Shown here in pieces: positions 28,890 through 37,434 of a DNA stretch of 63,595 nt. Made by a program: the position numbers and the translations under genes. Below the pieces are notes generated by a model that was given only the letters and a program-made list of their open reading frames with translations, was not told the DNA's origin and did no database searches. Each line of letters starts with the position of its first letter. Position 1 is the stretch's first letter. Origin of the DNA: Acidobacteriota bacterium (lineage in GTDB: Bacteria; Acidobacteriota; Vicinamibacteria; Vicinamibacterales; JAFNAJ01); assembly GCA_023384575.1 (NCBI GenBank), contig JAHDVP010000001.1:55443-119037 (forward strand), written 5' to 3'.

Positions 28890-29150
28890 GGACAGTCGAC
28901 GCTCTCCCGGCGTCTCAGGGAAGTTGGGTGCAAGTCCCACACGGTCCCGCCACTGTGAACGGGGAGCAACGATCCAGGTTCCGTCCGGCCAGGTGCCGGC
29001 GGCGCGTCACTGTGCCCCTCTCGGGCATGGGAAGACAGGATCGCTTGCGACGATCCGCAAGTCAGGACATCTGATCGCCGGGCCTCGTCCTCATTCGCCT
29101 CCGCCTCACCCGGCGGGGGTCCGGCGCGTGGACACGCCGGAGGAGGCCCC
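28890..29150 (+). promoter_or_regulatory. Cobalamin (B12) riboswitch with Shine-Dalgarno-sequestering expression platform
   Basis: The aptamer has the conserved order AGGGAA, GGGTGCAAGTCCC, the B12 box GCCACTG (28949-28955), GGGAAGACAGGA (around 29030-29040) and GTCAGGA (29061-29067). The expression platform follows: CCTCCGCC near 29098 can pair with the purine-rich ribosome site GGAGGAGG (29139-29146), and CCGGCG/CGCCGG arms around 29121-29140 form a hairpin abutting it. There is no U-run, so control is probably translational: B12 binding would hide the ribosome site of the TonB receptor gene four bases downstream. The operon below encodes B12 uptake, which fits exactly. Confidence 0.93.
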
Positions 29151-31433
29151 ATGTTCGCTGCTGTACACCGCATCGCTGGCCCGGTCGTGTGTCTGGGCCT
29201 GCTCGTCCCGTTCCTCGTTCCCTCGAACCTGCACGCCGCCCCGGACGACCACGCACGGTTGACGGTGCACGTGATCGACCCCGCGGGAGCGGTCGTGCCG
29301 GGCGCGCTCGTGCGCCTGTCGACGCGGGTCGGCACCGTGCGCGAGGAGCACTCGGGGGCAGCGGGCGAAGCCGTCTTCGCCGGCCTCCCACCCGCCCGCT
29401 ACGCGCTGCACGTGGTCGTCGACGGATTCCGCGCCGACCCGCGTGAGATCGACCTGGTCGGTGGCGCCGACGTGCGCGAGGCCGTCGCGCTCCGCGTGAG
29501 CGCGCTGACCGACACCGTGGTCGTCTCGGCGAGCCACGTCGAAGCCCCGCTGTCACGTCTCGCGGCCTCGGCCTCGGTGTTCACCGACACCGACCTGGCC
29601 GCCCGGCAGGCGGAGACCGTCGCCGAGATGCTGCGAGCGGTGCCCGGCCTCGTCGTCGCGAGCAACGGCGGACGCGGCTCGGTCACGTCGGTCTTCACGC
29701 GGGGCGGCGAGTCGGACTTCACGCTGGTGCTCGTCGACGGCCTCCGGCAGAACGACTTCGGAGGCGCCCACGACTTCGGCCACCTGCCGATTGCCGATGT
29801 CGAGCGAGTAGAGGTGGTGCGCGGGGCGCAGAGCGCCCTCTTCGGCAGCGATGCCATCGGCGGCGTCGTCCACCTCGTGACGCGACGAGGCGGTCGTGCG
29901 CGGTGGGACGCGCTCGCGGAGGGCGGGCACTTCGGGACGACGCGCCTGAGCGGATCGGCCGCCGGCAGTCGAGGCCTCATCTCGTGGGGCGTCGCCGGCG
30001 AACGCCTCGAGTCGGCCGGATACGAAGGCCTTGCGCCAGCGACGGGTGAGCTCGTGAGCAACGACGACTATCGCCGCGCCGACGTCTCGGCCACCTTCGG
30101 CTATGGCGGGCGGTTGCACGAGGCCCGCGGGTCGGTGCGGCACGGTCAGTACGAGCGCGGCTACCCCGGCCCGTTCGGCCGCGATCCGAACGGCACGTTC
30201 GACGGCGTCGACCGTGTCTCCCGGGGCGACAACGAACGTACGGCGCTCTCGGCAGGCTGGACGAGGAACTGGGCGGGGCGTACGCGGCTCGGCGCCGAGG
30301 GCGGCTGGACTCGCTTCGACAGCCGCTTCACGAGCGCCTTCGGCGACTCGTCGAGCGGCACGCGGCGTGCCACCGGGCGCGTGCAGAGCGACGTCGCGGC
30401 CGGACCGGCCATCGGACTCTCGGGCGGAGTCGAGGTCCTCTCCGAACAGGGACGCAGTTCGTTCATCGCGGCCGATGGACGCGACGAGCTGCCGATCGAA
30501 CGCTCGGTCGTGGGCACCTTCGGCGAGGCACGCTACGAACGGGGGCCGGTGTTCGTGGTGGCCGGGCTTCGCGTCGAGCGCATCCACCGGGACGCGGTGA
30601 CGGGCGACAGTCGCGCGTTCGTCGGCCGCCCGACGCTGGCAGCGCAGACGGTCGTGTCGGCCAACCCGAAGGTGGCCGCCAGCTGGTTCCTGCGGCCCCC
30701 GGGCGAGCGGGCACCCGGCTGGACTCGCGTGCGCGCGAGCGCGGGTACGGGCATCCGCCCGCCCGACGCGTTCGAGATCGCCTTCACCGACAACCCGGGG
30801 CTCCGCCCCGAGCGCAGCCGCAGCCTCGACATCGGTCTCGAGCAGGCGTGGCTCGGCGGCTCGGTGATCGCCGAGCTCACGTGGTTCGACAACCGGTACA
30901 CGGATCTGATCGTCGCCGTCGGTCAGTCGTTCCGTGACGCGAGCCGGTACCGCACCGACAACATCGCCAACGCGCGGTCGCGCGGGGTCGAAGCCGGCCT
31001 CCACCTGCGCACGCGCGGCGGCGTGCGAATCGCCGGCGCGTACACGTGGCTCGACACGGCGGTGCTCGACGTCGACGGCGTCGCCGGGCGGGCCCCGGCC
31101 CCCTTCGTCATGGGCGACTGGCTGATCCGGCGTCCACGCCACGTCGGCGGCGTCGACGTCTCCGTCACGCGCGTCCGATGGTCGGCCTTCACACGGGTCG
31201 CGGCGCGGGGCCGCGCCCTCGACGTCGATCCGAGCTTCGGTGCGTTTGGCGGCAAACTGTTCGCACCGGGGTACTGGACGGCCGACGCCGGCGGGGCTCT
31301 CCGGCTCGTCGGCGGAGTCGAGGCCTTCGCACGAATCACGAACCTCTTCGATCGCGATCACGAGCCGGCGCTGGGCTTCCCCGGGCTCGGCCGTGCCGCG
31401 ATGATGGGCGTGCGCGTTGCTCGACGCCACTGA
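29151..31433 (+). CDS. btuB: TonB-dependent vitamin B12 outer-membrane receptor
   Basis: 760 residues. Signal peptide 1-29 (LGLLVPFLVPSNLHAA). Residues 35-115 form a carboxypeptidase-regulatory-like domain, as often seen on TonB receptors of Acidobacteria and Bacteroidetes. A TonB-box-like stretch (TDTVVVSAS) precedes the plug domain (about 125-240, with LVLVDGLRQNDFGG and VEVVRGAQSALFGSDAIGG). The rest is a 22-strand-type beta barrel ending in an aromatic/basic C-terminus (MMGVRVARRH) rather than the usual terminal Phe/Trp. It imports cobalamin using TonB energy; specificity is inferred from the riboswitch and the btuDCF-like genes downstream. AGGAGG lies 4 nt before the ATG. The last 17 nt overlap the ATPase gene. 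Confidence 0.92.
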   Translation: MFAAVHRIAGPVVCLGLLVPFLVPSNLHAAPDDHARLTVHVIDPAGAVVPGALVRLSTRVGTVREEHSGAAGEAVFAGLPPARYALHVVVDGFRADPREIDLVGGADVREAVALRVSALTDTVVVSASHVEAPLSRLAASASVFTDTDLAARQAETVAEMLRAVPGLVVASNGGRGSVTSVFTRGGESDFTLVLVDGLRQNDFGGAHDFGHLPIADVERVEVVRGAQSALFGSDAIGGVVHLVTRRGGRARWDALAEGGHFGTTRLSGSAAGSRGLISWGVAGERLESAGYEGLAPATGELVSNDDYRRADVSATFGYGGRLHEARGSVRHGQYERGYPGPFGRDPNGTFDGVDRVSRGDNERTALSAGWTRNWAGRTRLGAEGGWTRFDSRFTSAFGDSSSGTRRATGRVQSDVAAGPAIGLSGGVEVLSEQGRSSFIAADGRDELPIERSVVGTFGEARYERGPVFVVAGLRVERIHRDAVTGDSRAFVGRPTLAAQTVVSANPKVAASWFLRPPGERAPGWTRVRASAGTGIRPPDAFEIAFTDNPGLRPERSRSLDIGLEQAWLGGSVIAELTWFDNRYTDLIVAVGQSFRDASRYRTDNIANARSRGVEAGLHLRTRGGVRIAGAYTWLDTAVLDVDGVAGRAPAPFVMGDWLIRRPRHVGGVDVSVTRVRWSAFTRVAARGRALDVDPSFGAFGGKLFAPGYWTADAGGALRLVGGVEAFARITNLFDRDHEPALGFPGLGRAAMMGVRVARRH

Positions 31434-32223
31434 CCTCTCGTTCGCCTATCGCGGCGCGCCGGTCGTCGACTCGCTGTCGCTCCGGGTCGGGCAGGGCCAG
31501 CTCGTGGGCCTGCTCGGCCCGAACGGCGCGGGCAAGACGACGCTGCTCGGGCTGCTCGCGGGGCTGCTGCGCCCGACGCGGGGCGTGGTTCGCCTCGATG
31601 GACGGCCGCTCGGCACGCTGTCGCGGGCGGAGGTCGCCCGGCGGCTCGCGGTCGTGCCGCAGGAGACGCAGCTCGCGTTCGACTACACCGTGCTCGAGAT
31701 GGCGCTGATGGGCCGGTACCCTCACCTCGGACCGTTCGAGATCGAGGGCCCCGACGATCTCGCGATCGCCCGCGCTGCGCTGGCCTCGACGGGCACCGAC
31801 CACCTCGAGGCGCGTCGGTTCGCGACGCTGAGCGGCGGCGAGAAGCAGCGAGTCGTCATCGCGAGCGCGCTCGCGCAGTTCGGCGCCGCTTCGCCGGCCG
31901 CGGGCGAGCCTGCGGGGCTGCTGCTGCTCGACGAGCCGACGGCCTCGCTCGACCTGCACTTCCAGATGGAGGTGGCCGGGCTGCTGAGGCGTCTCAACCG
32001 CGAGCGAGGCCTCACGATGCTGGTCTCGACACACGATCTGAATCTCGCGGCGAGCCTGTGCACCGAGCTCGTGCTCATGCGCGACGGACGGGTCATCGCG
32101 AGCGGACCCACGGCGAGGGTGCTCACGGCCGACGCCGTGCACCTGCTGTACGGCATGGACGCGGACGTCCGGTGGCACGACCGCGCGGGCCACCTCACGG
32201 TGGTCCCGCTCGCGACCGCGTGA
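31417..32223 (+). CDS. btuD: Cobalamin ABC transporter ATP-binding protein
   Basis: 268 residues from a TTG codon at 31417 inside the 3' end of the receptor gene. Walker A GPNGAGKTT, Q-loop QETQL, signature LSGGEKQR, Walker B LLLLDEPTASLD and switch His (STHDLN) are all present, so it should hydrolyse ATP. The sequence groups with FecE/BtuD-type siderophore and B12 importers. It powers the permease encoded next: its stop overlaps the permease GTG start by 4 nt. An unusual start codon and no clear ribosome site suggest coupling to btuB translation. Confidence 0.9.
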   Translation: MLDATDLSFAYRGAPVVDSLSLRVGQGQLVGLLGPNGAGKTTLLGLLAGLLRPTRGVVRLDGRPLGTLSRAEVARRLAVVPQETQLAFDYTVLEMALMGRYPHLGPFEIEGPDDLAIARAALASTGTDHLEARRFATLSGGEKQRVVIASALAQFGAASPAAGEPAGLLLLDEPTASLDLHFQMEVAGLLRRLNRERGLTMLVSTHDLNLAASLCTELVLMRDGRVIASGPTARVLTADAVHLLYGMDADVRWHDRAGHLTVVPLATA

Positions 32224-33236
32224 GCGACACGATGCGCCCGCTCGGCCGACGGCTCGTGCGCGTGGTCGCGGCCTTCGGGACCCTGGCGCTCGCGGCTGCG
32301 GTTCTGGCGCCCCTCGTGGGCAGCACGAGGATCGACCTCCTGCGCGTGTTCGACACGTCGGTGCCGTTTGCCGACAACGTCGACGCGCAGATCTTCTTCA
32401 TCGCGCGACTGCCGCGCACGCTGGCCGCGCTGCTCGTCGGCAGCACGCTCGCGGCCTCGGGCGTCGTGCTGCAGGCGCTGCTGCGCAATCCGCTCGCCAC
32501 GCCGTTCACCCTCGGCGTGTCGGCGGGCGCGTCGCTCGGCGCCATGCTCGCCATGACCTTCGCCCCGCCGATGGCGATCGCCGGGCTGACCGCGGTGCCG
32601 CTCGCGAGTTTCGCCGGCTCGATCGGCGCGGTGAGCATCGTCTACGCGCTCTCGACGATCAGGCACCGGGGATTGTCGACCGACGTGCTGCTGCTCGCCG
32701 GCGTCACGCTGAACTCGTTCTTCTCGGCCCTGATCCTCTTCGTCCAGTATCTGGCCGACGCCACCGAGACGCTGCAGAACGTGCGCTGGCTGATGGGCGA
32801 CCTCGATGTCGGCGGCTACGAACCGATTGTCGCGTCGCTGCCGCTCGCGGGTGCCGCGCTGTTCTGCTTCGCGCTCCTGCCGCGCGCCCTGAACCTGCTC
32901 GCGCTCGGCCCCGAGAGCGCGGCAGCGCGGGGCGTCGACGTGCACCGTGCGCAGCGACTGGCGTTCTTCAGCGCGTCGATCGCCACAGGCGCGGCCGTGT
33001 CGCTCGGCGGCCCGGTGGGCTTCATCGGCATCGTCGTGCCGCATCTCGTCCGGCTGATGGTGGGGGCCGACCACCGGCTCGTGCTGCCTGCGTCGGCGCT
33101 CTTCGGCGGAGCATTCCTCGTGGGCTGCGACCTCGTCGCCCGCACGGCCTTCGCACCGATGGAACTGCCGGTGGGCATCGTCACCGCGATGATTGGAGGA
33201 CCGTTCTTCCTGTGGCTGCTCGTCAGGCACCGCTGA
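32220..33236 (+). CDS. btuC: Cobalamin ABC transporter permease (FecCD family)
   Basis: 338 residues from the GTG at 32220 (GTGA overlap with the ATPase stop); ATG at 32232 is the alternative. About nine to ten hydrophobic spans are visible. Family motifs include ARLPRTLAALLVGSTLAASG near the N-terminus, NPLATPFTLGVSAGASLGA, and GGPVGFIGIVVPHLVRLMVG with DHR following, which faces the ATPase. It forms the inner-membrane channel for B12. The 3' end overlaps the binding-protein gene by 25 nt. Confidence 0.92.
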   Translation: MSDTMRPLGRRLVRVVAAFGTLALAAAVLAPLVGSTRIDLLRVFDTSVPFADNVDAQIFFIARLPRTLAALLVGSTLAASGVVLQALLRNPLATPFTLGVSAGASLGAMLAMTFAPPMAIAGLTAVPLASFAGSIGAVSIVYALSTIRHRGLSTDVLLLAGVTLNSFFSALILFVQYLADATETLQNVRWLMGDLDVGGYEPIVASLPLAGAALFCFALLPRALNLLALGPESAAARGVDVHRAQRLAFFSASIATGAAVSLGGPVGFIGIVVPHLVRLMVGADHRLVLPASALFGGAFLVGCDLVARTAFAPMELPVGIVTAMIGGPFFLWLLVRHR

Positions 33237-34108
33237 AACGACGATCCGTCGCTGCGACACTGGTCGCGTGCGGAATGCTGGCGAGCGGCATCGCGCCCGC
33301 CGGGCAGGAAGGCGTCCGGCGACCGGAGCGCATCATCTCCATCGTGCCGGCCGCCACGGAGATGCTGTTTGCCATCGGCGCCGGCCCGCGGGTCGTCGCC
33401 GTCGGCAGCTACGACGCCTACCCGCCGGAGGCGGCGCTCCTCCCGCGCGTTGGCGCGCTCATCGACCCCGACGTCGAGCGGATGTTGTCGCTCACCCCGG
33501 ACCTCGTCGTGGTCTACGGTTCGCAGCACGATCTCATCGCCCAGCTCGAGCGCTCCCGGGCGGCCCTCTTCCGGTACCGCCACGGCGGCCTGGCCGACGT
33601 CCTGACGACGCTGCGTGCGCTCGGCGAGGCCGCGGGCGAGCCGAAGCGGGCCGACGCCCTGGCCCGCCGGATCGACGCCGATATCGACCGCGTGCGGCGC
33701 CGCGTGGCCGGACGTTCACGCCCTCGAGTCCTGCTGGTCTTCGGCCGCGAGCCCGGTGGCCTGCGTCACATCCACGCAAGCGGCGGGATGGGCTTCCTGC
33801 ACGACATGCTCGAAGTCGCCGGCGGCGACAACGTGCTGGCCGACGTGGCGCGCGAGTCGTTGCCGTTGACGACCGAGCAAGTGCTGGCTCGGCGGCCCGA
33901 TGTGATTCTCGAGGTGCGTGCGGTCGGACCGACCGACGCCGAGCTCGCGAGGGAGCGCGCCGCGTGGGACCGCCTGGCGGCCGTGCCAGCCGTCCGCTCG
34001 GGGCGCGTCGTGTTCCTCACGGGCGAGGATCTCGTCGTGCCGGGCCCCCGCGTCGCCGGCGCCGTCGAACGCCTGGCCGCCGCGTTGCACCCCGACATCC
34101 GGCCGTAG
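33212..34108 (+). CDS. btuF: Cobalamin-binding periplasmic protein (ABC substrate-binding, BtuF-like)
   Basis: 298 residues from a GTG at 33212, inside the end of btuC. The N-terminus is a signal sequence (KRRSVAATLVACGMLASG); LVAC fits a lipobox, so it may be a lipoprotein anchored at C20. The mature part is a class III binding protein with RIISIVPAATEMLFAIGAG, VGSYDAYPPE, LTPDLVVVYGS and HASGGMGFLHDMLEVAGGDN in family order. It captures B12 in the periplasm and hands it to the permease. Overlapping gene order B-D-C-F under one riboswitch makes this a complete uptake system. Confidence 0.9.
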   Translation: MAARQAPLKRRSVAATLVACGMLASGIAPAGQEGVRRPERIISIVPAATEMLFAIGAGPRVVAVGSYDAYPPEAALLPRVGALIDPDVERMLSLTPDLVVVYGSQHDLIAQLERSRAALFRYRHGGLADVLTTLRALGEAAGEPKRADALARRIDADIDRVRRRVAGRSRPRVLLVFGREPGGLRHIHASGGMGFLHDMLEVAGGDNVLADVARESLPLTTEQVLARRPDVILEVRAVGPTDAELARERAAWDRLAAVPAVRSGRVVFLTGEDLVVPGPRVAGAVERLAAALHPDIRP

Positions 34109-34140
34109 CCGACCCGACGAGGACCATTCGCGAGACCATT

Positions 34141-34215
34141 GTCCGCCCGCAGCGGCAGGGGCACCCACCGCCCGCCGCGGCAGGGCCATCATCGTCCGCC
34201 CGTAGCGGCAGGGGC
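34141..34215. repeat. Three tandem near-copies of a 26-27-bp G/C-rich unit
   Basis: Copies start near 34141, 34168 and 34194, each containing CCGCCCG-Y-rich then GCGGCAGGG (GTCCGCCCGCAGCGGCAGGG, CCGCCCGCCGCGGCAGGG, GTCCGCCCGTAGCGGCAGGG). The last copy runs into the hairpin at 34206-34229. They fill the gap between the convergent btuF and mqnD genes, which otherwise holds no gene. Confidence 0.7.
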
Positions 34216-34229
34216 TTCAGCCCCTGCCG
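34206..34229. terminator. Bidirectional hairpin between convergent btuF and mqnD
   Basis: CGGCAGGGGCT-TC-AGCCCCTGCCG: 11-bp perfect arms with a 2-nt centre. It lies about 100 nt after btuF and 30 nt after the mqnD stop on the other strand. There is no T-run, so it may terminate weakly or protect 3' ends. Confidence 0.6.
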
Positions 34230-34260
34230 ACCCGGATCGGCGGTACGAAGGCCCGAACCC

Positions 34261-35091
34261 TCACTCCACGAACTCGATCGCCGCCGGCCTCGGAATGAGC
34301 CGCAACTCCCACGCATCGTCGAGGAAGCGCTGCACCGCCTTGCGACCGCGGTCGCCGTAGGCGAGCGTCAACCGGTTCACGTACATGCCCACGAAGCGGT
34401 CGGTCCGATCGTGGTCGAGGCCGCGGCCGAACTGCTTGGCGTACTCGAGTGCCTCCGCGCGGTGGTCGAGGGCATGGCTGATGCTCGCGTGCAGCAGCTT
34501 CGACACGCGCGACATCAGGTTCGCCCCGAGGTCGCGTCGGATGATGTTCCCGCCGAGCGGCAGCGGGAGGCCCCCGGTGCGATCGGCCCACCACGCGCCG
34601 AGGTCGACCACCTTGCGCAACCCCTCATCCTGATACGTGAGCTGCCCTTCGTGGATGAGCAGGCCCGCATCGGCCCGCCCGTCCCGCACGGCCTCGAGGA
34701 TCTCGTCGAAGGGCATGACGACGAACGCCAGTCCGGGACGGAACATCTGGAGCGCGAGCCAGGCCGAGGTGAGCGTGCCGGGAATCGCCACGGTGACGCC
34801 CTCGAGGTCCAGCGGCCGGTCGTCGCGGACGACGACGATCGGCCCGTAGCCATCGCCCATGCTCGCGCCGTGCGGCAGGAGAAGATAGCGTTCGGACAGG
34901 TGGGCGTAGGCGTGGAACGACACCGCCGACACCTCGTAGCGACCCTCGAAGGCGGCGCGGTTGAGCGACTCGATGTCGGCGAGCACCTGCTCGACCATCA
35001 GGTCGCCGGTGTCGACCGCCCCGGACGCCAGGCCGTAGAACATGAACGCGTCGTCGGAGTCGGGACTGTGGGCCACGGTGATTCTGGTCAT
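34261..35091 (-). CDS. mqnD: 1,4-dihydroxy-6-naphthoate synthase (futalosine menaquinone pathway)
   Basis: 276 residues, the usual length. The N-terminal AHSPDSDDAFMFYGL is diagnostic of MqnD; MqnA lacks it. Further family features are VSFHAYAHLSERYLLLPHGA, DRPLDLEGVTVAIPG and LGGNIIRRDLG. MqnD converts cyclic dehypoxanthinylfutalosine to 1,4-dihydroxy-6-naphthoate, the fourth step. It has no signal peptide despite its periplasmic-binding-protein-like fold. It is not clustered with mqnE (6 kb away) but belongs to the same route. It is convergent with btuF. Confidence 0.92.
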   Translation of the reverse strand: MTRITVAHSPDSDDAFMFYGLASGAVDTGDLMVEQVLADIESLNRAAFEGRYEVSAVSFHAYAHLSERYLLLPHGASMGDGYGPIVVVRDDRPLDLEGVTVAIPGTLTSAWLALQMFRPGLAFVVMPFDEILEAVRDGRADAGLLIHEGQLTYQDEGLRKVVDLGAWWADRTGGLPLPLGGNIIRRDLGANLMSRVSKLLHASISHALDHRAEALEYAKQFGRGLDHDRTDRFVGMYVNRLTLAYGDRGRKAVQRFLDDAWELRLIPRPAAIEFVE

Positions 35092-35146
35092 GATTGGTCT
35101 CGTACACGCACACGTCGGGCGGCGCCCGACTGGATCGTGCTCCCGT

Positions 35147-35956
35147 TCAGGCTGGGGTCATCTCGGGTTTCGCGCAGTCGACCAGACGTTCGAGCAGGCG
35201 CTCGACGGCCTGGGGGTCGTCCAGCTGGAACCGCGCGGCCGACGGACGGTCGCCGACGGCCACGGTCACCGCCGAGGCCCCGAGAGCGACGATGGCATCC
35301 TCGTCGGTGATGTCGTCGCCAGCGTACAACACGGCCGGCGGCTCGCCCAGCCTCTCGGCGACGCGCTCACGAATCCAGTGCGCCGCATCCCCCTTGTTCC
35401 ATGGAGTCGCCGGCAGCAGCTCGCAGATGGCCTTGCCGCGCATGAGGCGGAGTTGCCGCCGGTCGAGGGAGGCCCGCGCCAGCTCGAGCACGAGCCGCTC
35501 GACGAGCGCGTGATCGTCGGGCGAGGCCTGACGCCAGTGCACGGCCAACGAGACGCCCTTGTCTTCGAGGATCACCCCGCGCATCCCCGACAGACCGTTG
35601 GCGAGCAACGGCCGCACGAGCGAGAGGGCTTCGCGCGCGTCGTTGAGCGCCGGATGACGAAACGAGCAGTCGGGGCCGACGATCTCCTGACCGTGCATCC
35701 CCGAGAGGAAGATGGGACCCTCGACCTTCAGCCGCTGGCGCAGGTCGTCGAGGCGCCGGCCTGAGACGAATCCGACCGTCACGCGCGGCCGCGCCGCCAG
35801 GGCCGTCAGCAGCGCGCGCCTGGGCACGGGCAGCCTGGCCAGCTCGGGCGTCGGCGCGAACTCCGCGAGCGTGCCATCGAAGTCGAAGAGGAGAAGCCAG
35901 GGGCGGCCGGGCGCGTCGAGCGCCTCGACGATGGCCTCTGTCCGAGTTCGTTCCAC
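35147..35956 (-). CDS. otsB: Trehalose-6-phosphate phosphatase (HAD superfamily)
   Basis: 269 residues from the GTG at 35956. The frame is open further upstream, but the homologous sequence starts about here. HAD motif I LLFDFDGTLAEF (nucleophile and acid Asp), motif II-type TVGFVSGRRLDDLR, and motif IV GDDITDEDA are all present; LSGMHGQEI is typical of trehalose-phosphatase caps. It removes phosphate from trehalose-6-phosphate to give trehalose, a compatible solute. The partner synthase otsA is not in the window, so either it lies elsewhere or the gene works alone. Confidence 0.88.
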   Translation of the reverse strand: MERTRTEAIVEALDAPGRPWLLLFDFDGTLAEFAPTPELARLPVPRRALLTALAARPRVTVGFVSGRRLDDLRQRLKVEGPIFLSGMHGQEIVGPDCSFRHPALNDAREALSLVRPLLANGLSGMRGVILEDKGVSLAVHWRQASPDDHALVERLVLELARASLDRRQLRLMRGKAICELLPATPWNKGDAAHWIRERVAERLGEPPAVLYAGDDITDEDAIVALGASAVTVAVGDRPSAARFQLDDPQAVERLLERLVDCAKPEMTPA

Positions 35957-36102
35957 TACCCGTGATCTTGCCACACCTGATGGGCCGAGGCACCCGGCAA
36001 TGACCTCGTGGCGAGCGCGCGGTCCCGACTGCCCCGGCGGGGGTCGACGGCGGGTCTTGCCGCGGCCTTGCAGTGGGTTCGCCGCACGGGTTAGCCTCAG
36101 GC

Positions 36103-37434
36103 ATGCCCGCGCCACCGCCCGTTCCAAGCCGCTCCGGGCGTGAGACGCGCCTGCTGCTCGTCACCATCGCGGTGTCGGTCGGCGTGCTGCTGCTGCTCGC
36201 CCGCTTCAGGTTCCCGGAAGCGCCCCGCGCGGCCGCCACCGCCACGCAGCCGCTCGAACGCCTGGCGGCGCGGGCCACGTACGACGAGCTGGCGGCCATC
36301 ATCGAACAGCTCGAGTCGCGCGTCGCCCCGTCGGCCCTGGTGCTCCGGATCAGCGCCTCGCGCTCGGCCTCGCCGAGCATCGATGCGGGGTCCGAACAGC
36401 CGCGCTTCGTCCCCGGATTGCGCATCCGCGACGACCTCGTGCTGGCCGCGCTCCACCCCGAGGATCGGGTGCAGGGCATCGTGGGCAACGCCGAGGCCGT
36501 GCCGATGATGCTGGCCGCCGACCGCGTGCGAGGCCTGGCCCTGGTTCGCGTCCCGGCGCAGCCGACACAGCTGCCGGTCGCCGAGAGCCCGCGCGTCACG
36601 ACGAGCCCGCGCTACGTCGCCGCGCTCGAAGGCACCCGCGGCGGCCCCTCGTTGCGTCCCCTCTTCCTGGGCCGCACCGATCCGGTCGTCGGCCCGCGCT
36701 GGGATCGCCCCCTGCTCGCGCTCGGGGGGACGCCCCAAGCCCAGATCGGGTCGATCGTCTTCACCTTCGATGGCCGCCTCGCCGGCATGGTCGTGGCCGA
36801 CGAGGGCGTGCCGCTGCTCGCGCCAGGCGATGCGCTCCTGCAGGCCGCCGACGCGCTCCTGCAGGGCCGAACGGCCCAGACGGGCGACCTCGGCGTGACG
36901 TTTCAGCCGCTCACGCCCGATCTGGCGCGCGTGACCGGCGCGTCGCGTGGGGCCGTCGTGGCCCACATCGATCCGGACGGGCCGTCGGCCGGGATCCTGC
37001 GCCTCGGAGACGTGATCGAGACCGTGGCCAACGAAGCCGTGTTCTCGGCCGACGCGCTCGACCTGCGCATTGCCCGCGCGCAGCCGGGCCAGCGCCTGCC
37101 CGTCAAGGCCAGGCGCGGAAGCGACGCCATCGACGCGATCCTGACGGTCCGCGCGTACGAGCCTGCCGCCCCGGCACCGCTCGTCGGCCAGCTCGGCCTG
37201 ACGCTCGCCGCCGTTCAGGATCTCGGCAGCGAAGTGGCCCGTGTCGAACCCCGGTCGCTCGGCGCCCACGCCGGGCTGATGGCCGGCGACATCATCACCC
37301 GGTTCGGCGACATCGACGCGCCGACACCCGCGGACATCACGCGGACCTTCGCGCGGAGCGCGACGGGTACCACCTGGCTCGTGGGCGCCGCCCGGCGCGA
37401 CCGGCACTTCGTCATCGTGCTCGAGAAGCCGTGA
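36103..37434 (+). CDS. Membrane-anchored HtrA-like protein with two PDZ domains; protease part degenerate
   Basis: 443 residues from the ATG at 36103. One N-terminal span (RLLLVTIAVSVGVLLLLARF), then a 190-residue beta-rich part resembling a trypsin-fold remnant. The usual GNSGGP serine motif is replaced by QIGSIVFTFDGRL and no catalytic triad is visible, so proteolysis is unlikely. PDZ1 spans about 245-335 (GDLGVTFQPL and GPSAGILRLGDVIE) and PDZ2 about 345-440 (AHAGLMAGDIITRFGDID). The topology is periplasmic. The stop overlaps the next gene's GTG start (GTGA), so it is translated with the two antiporter-like genes and may act as their periplasmic scaffold or sensor; this is inference. Confidence 0.75.
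   Translation: MPAPPPVPSRSGRETRLLLVTIAVSVGVLLLLARFRFPEAPRAAATATQPLERLAARATYDELAAIIEQLESRVAPSALVLRISASRSASPSIDAGSEQPRFVPGLRIRDDLVLAALHPEDRVQGIVGNAEAVPMMLAADRVRGLALVRVPAQPTQLPVAESPRVTTSPRYVAALEGTRGGPSLRPLFLGRTDPVVGPRWDRPLLALGGTPQAQIGSIVFTFDGRLAGMVVADEGVPLLAPGDALLQAADALLQGRTAQTGDLGVTFQPLTPDLARVTGASRGAVVAHIDPDGPSAGILRLGDVIETVANEAVFSADALDLRIARAQPGQRLPVKARRGSDAIDAILTVRAYEPAAPAPLVGQLGLTLAAVQDLGSEVARVEPRSLGAHAGLMAGDIITRFGDIDAPTPADITRTFARSATGTTWLVGAARRDRHFVIVLEKP

Noticed and set aside
26462-29335. 957-codon minus-strand frame spanning the riboswitch, mqnE and acyl-CoA synthetase
   Set aside because: It runs out of frame through two well-supported genes and through the riboswitch; the product has no protein-like pattern.
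34141-34215. Tandem 26-bp units as a CRISPR array
   Set aside because: Only three imperfect copies, no unique spacers of constant length, and no cas genes.
36320-36860. Active HtrA/DegP serine protease in the PDZ protein
   Set aside because: No GNSGGP motif, and no convincing catalytic His or Asp was found at the expected places.
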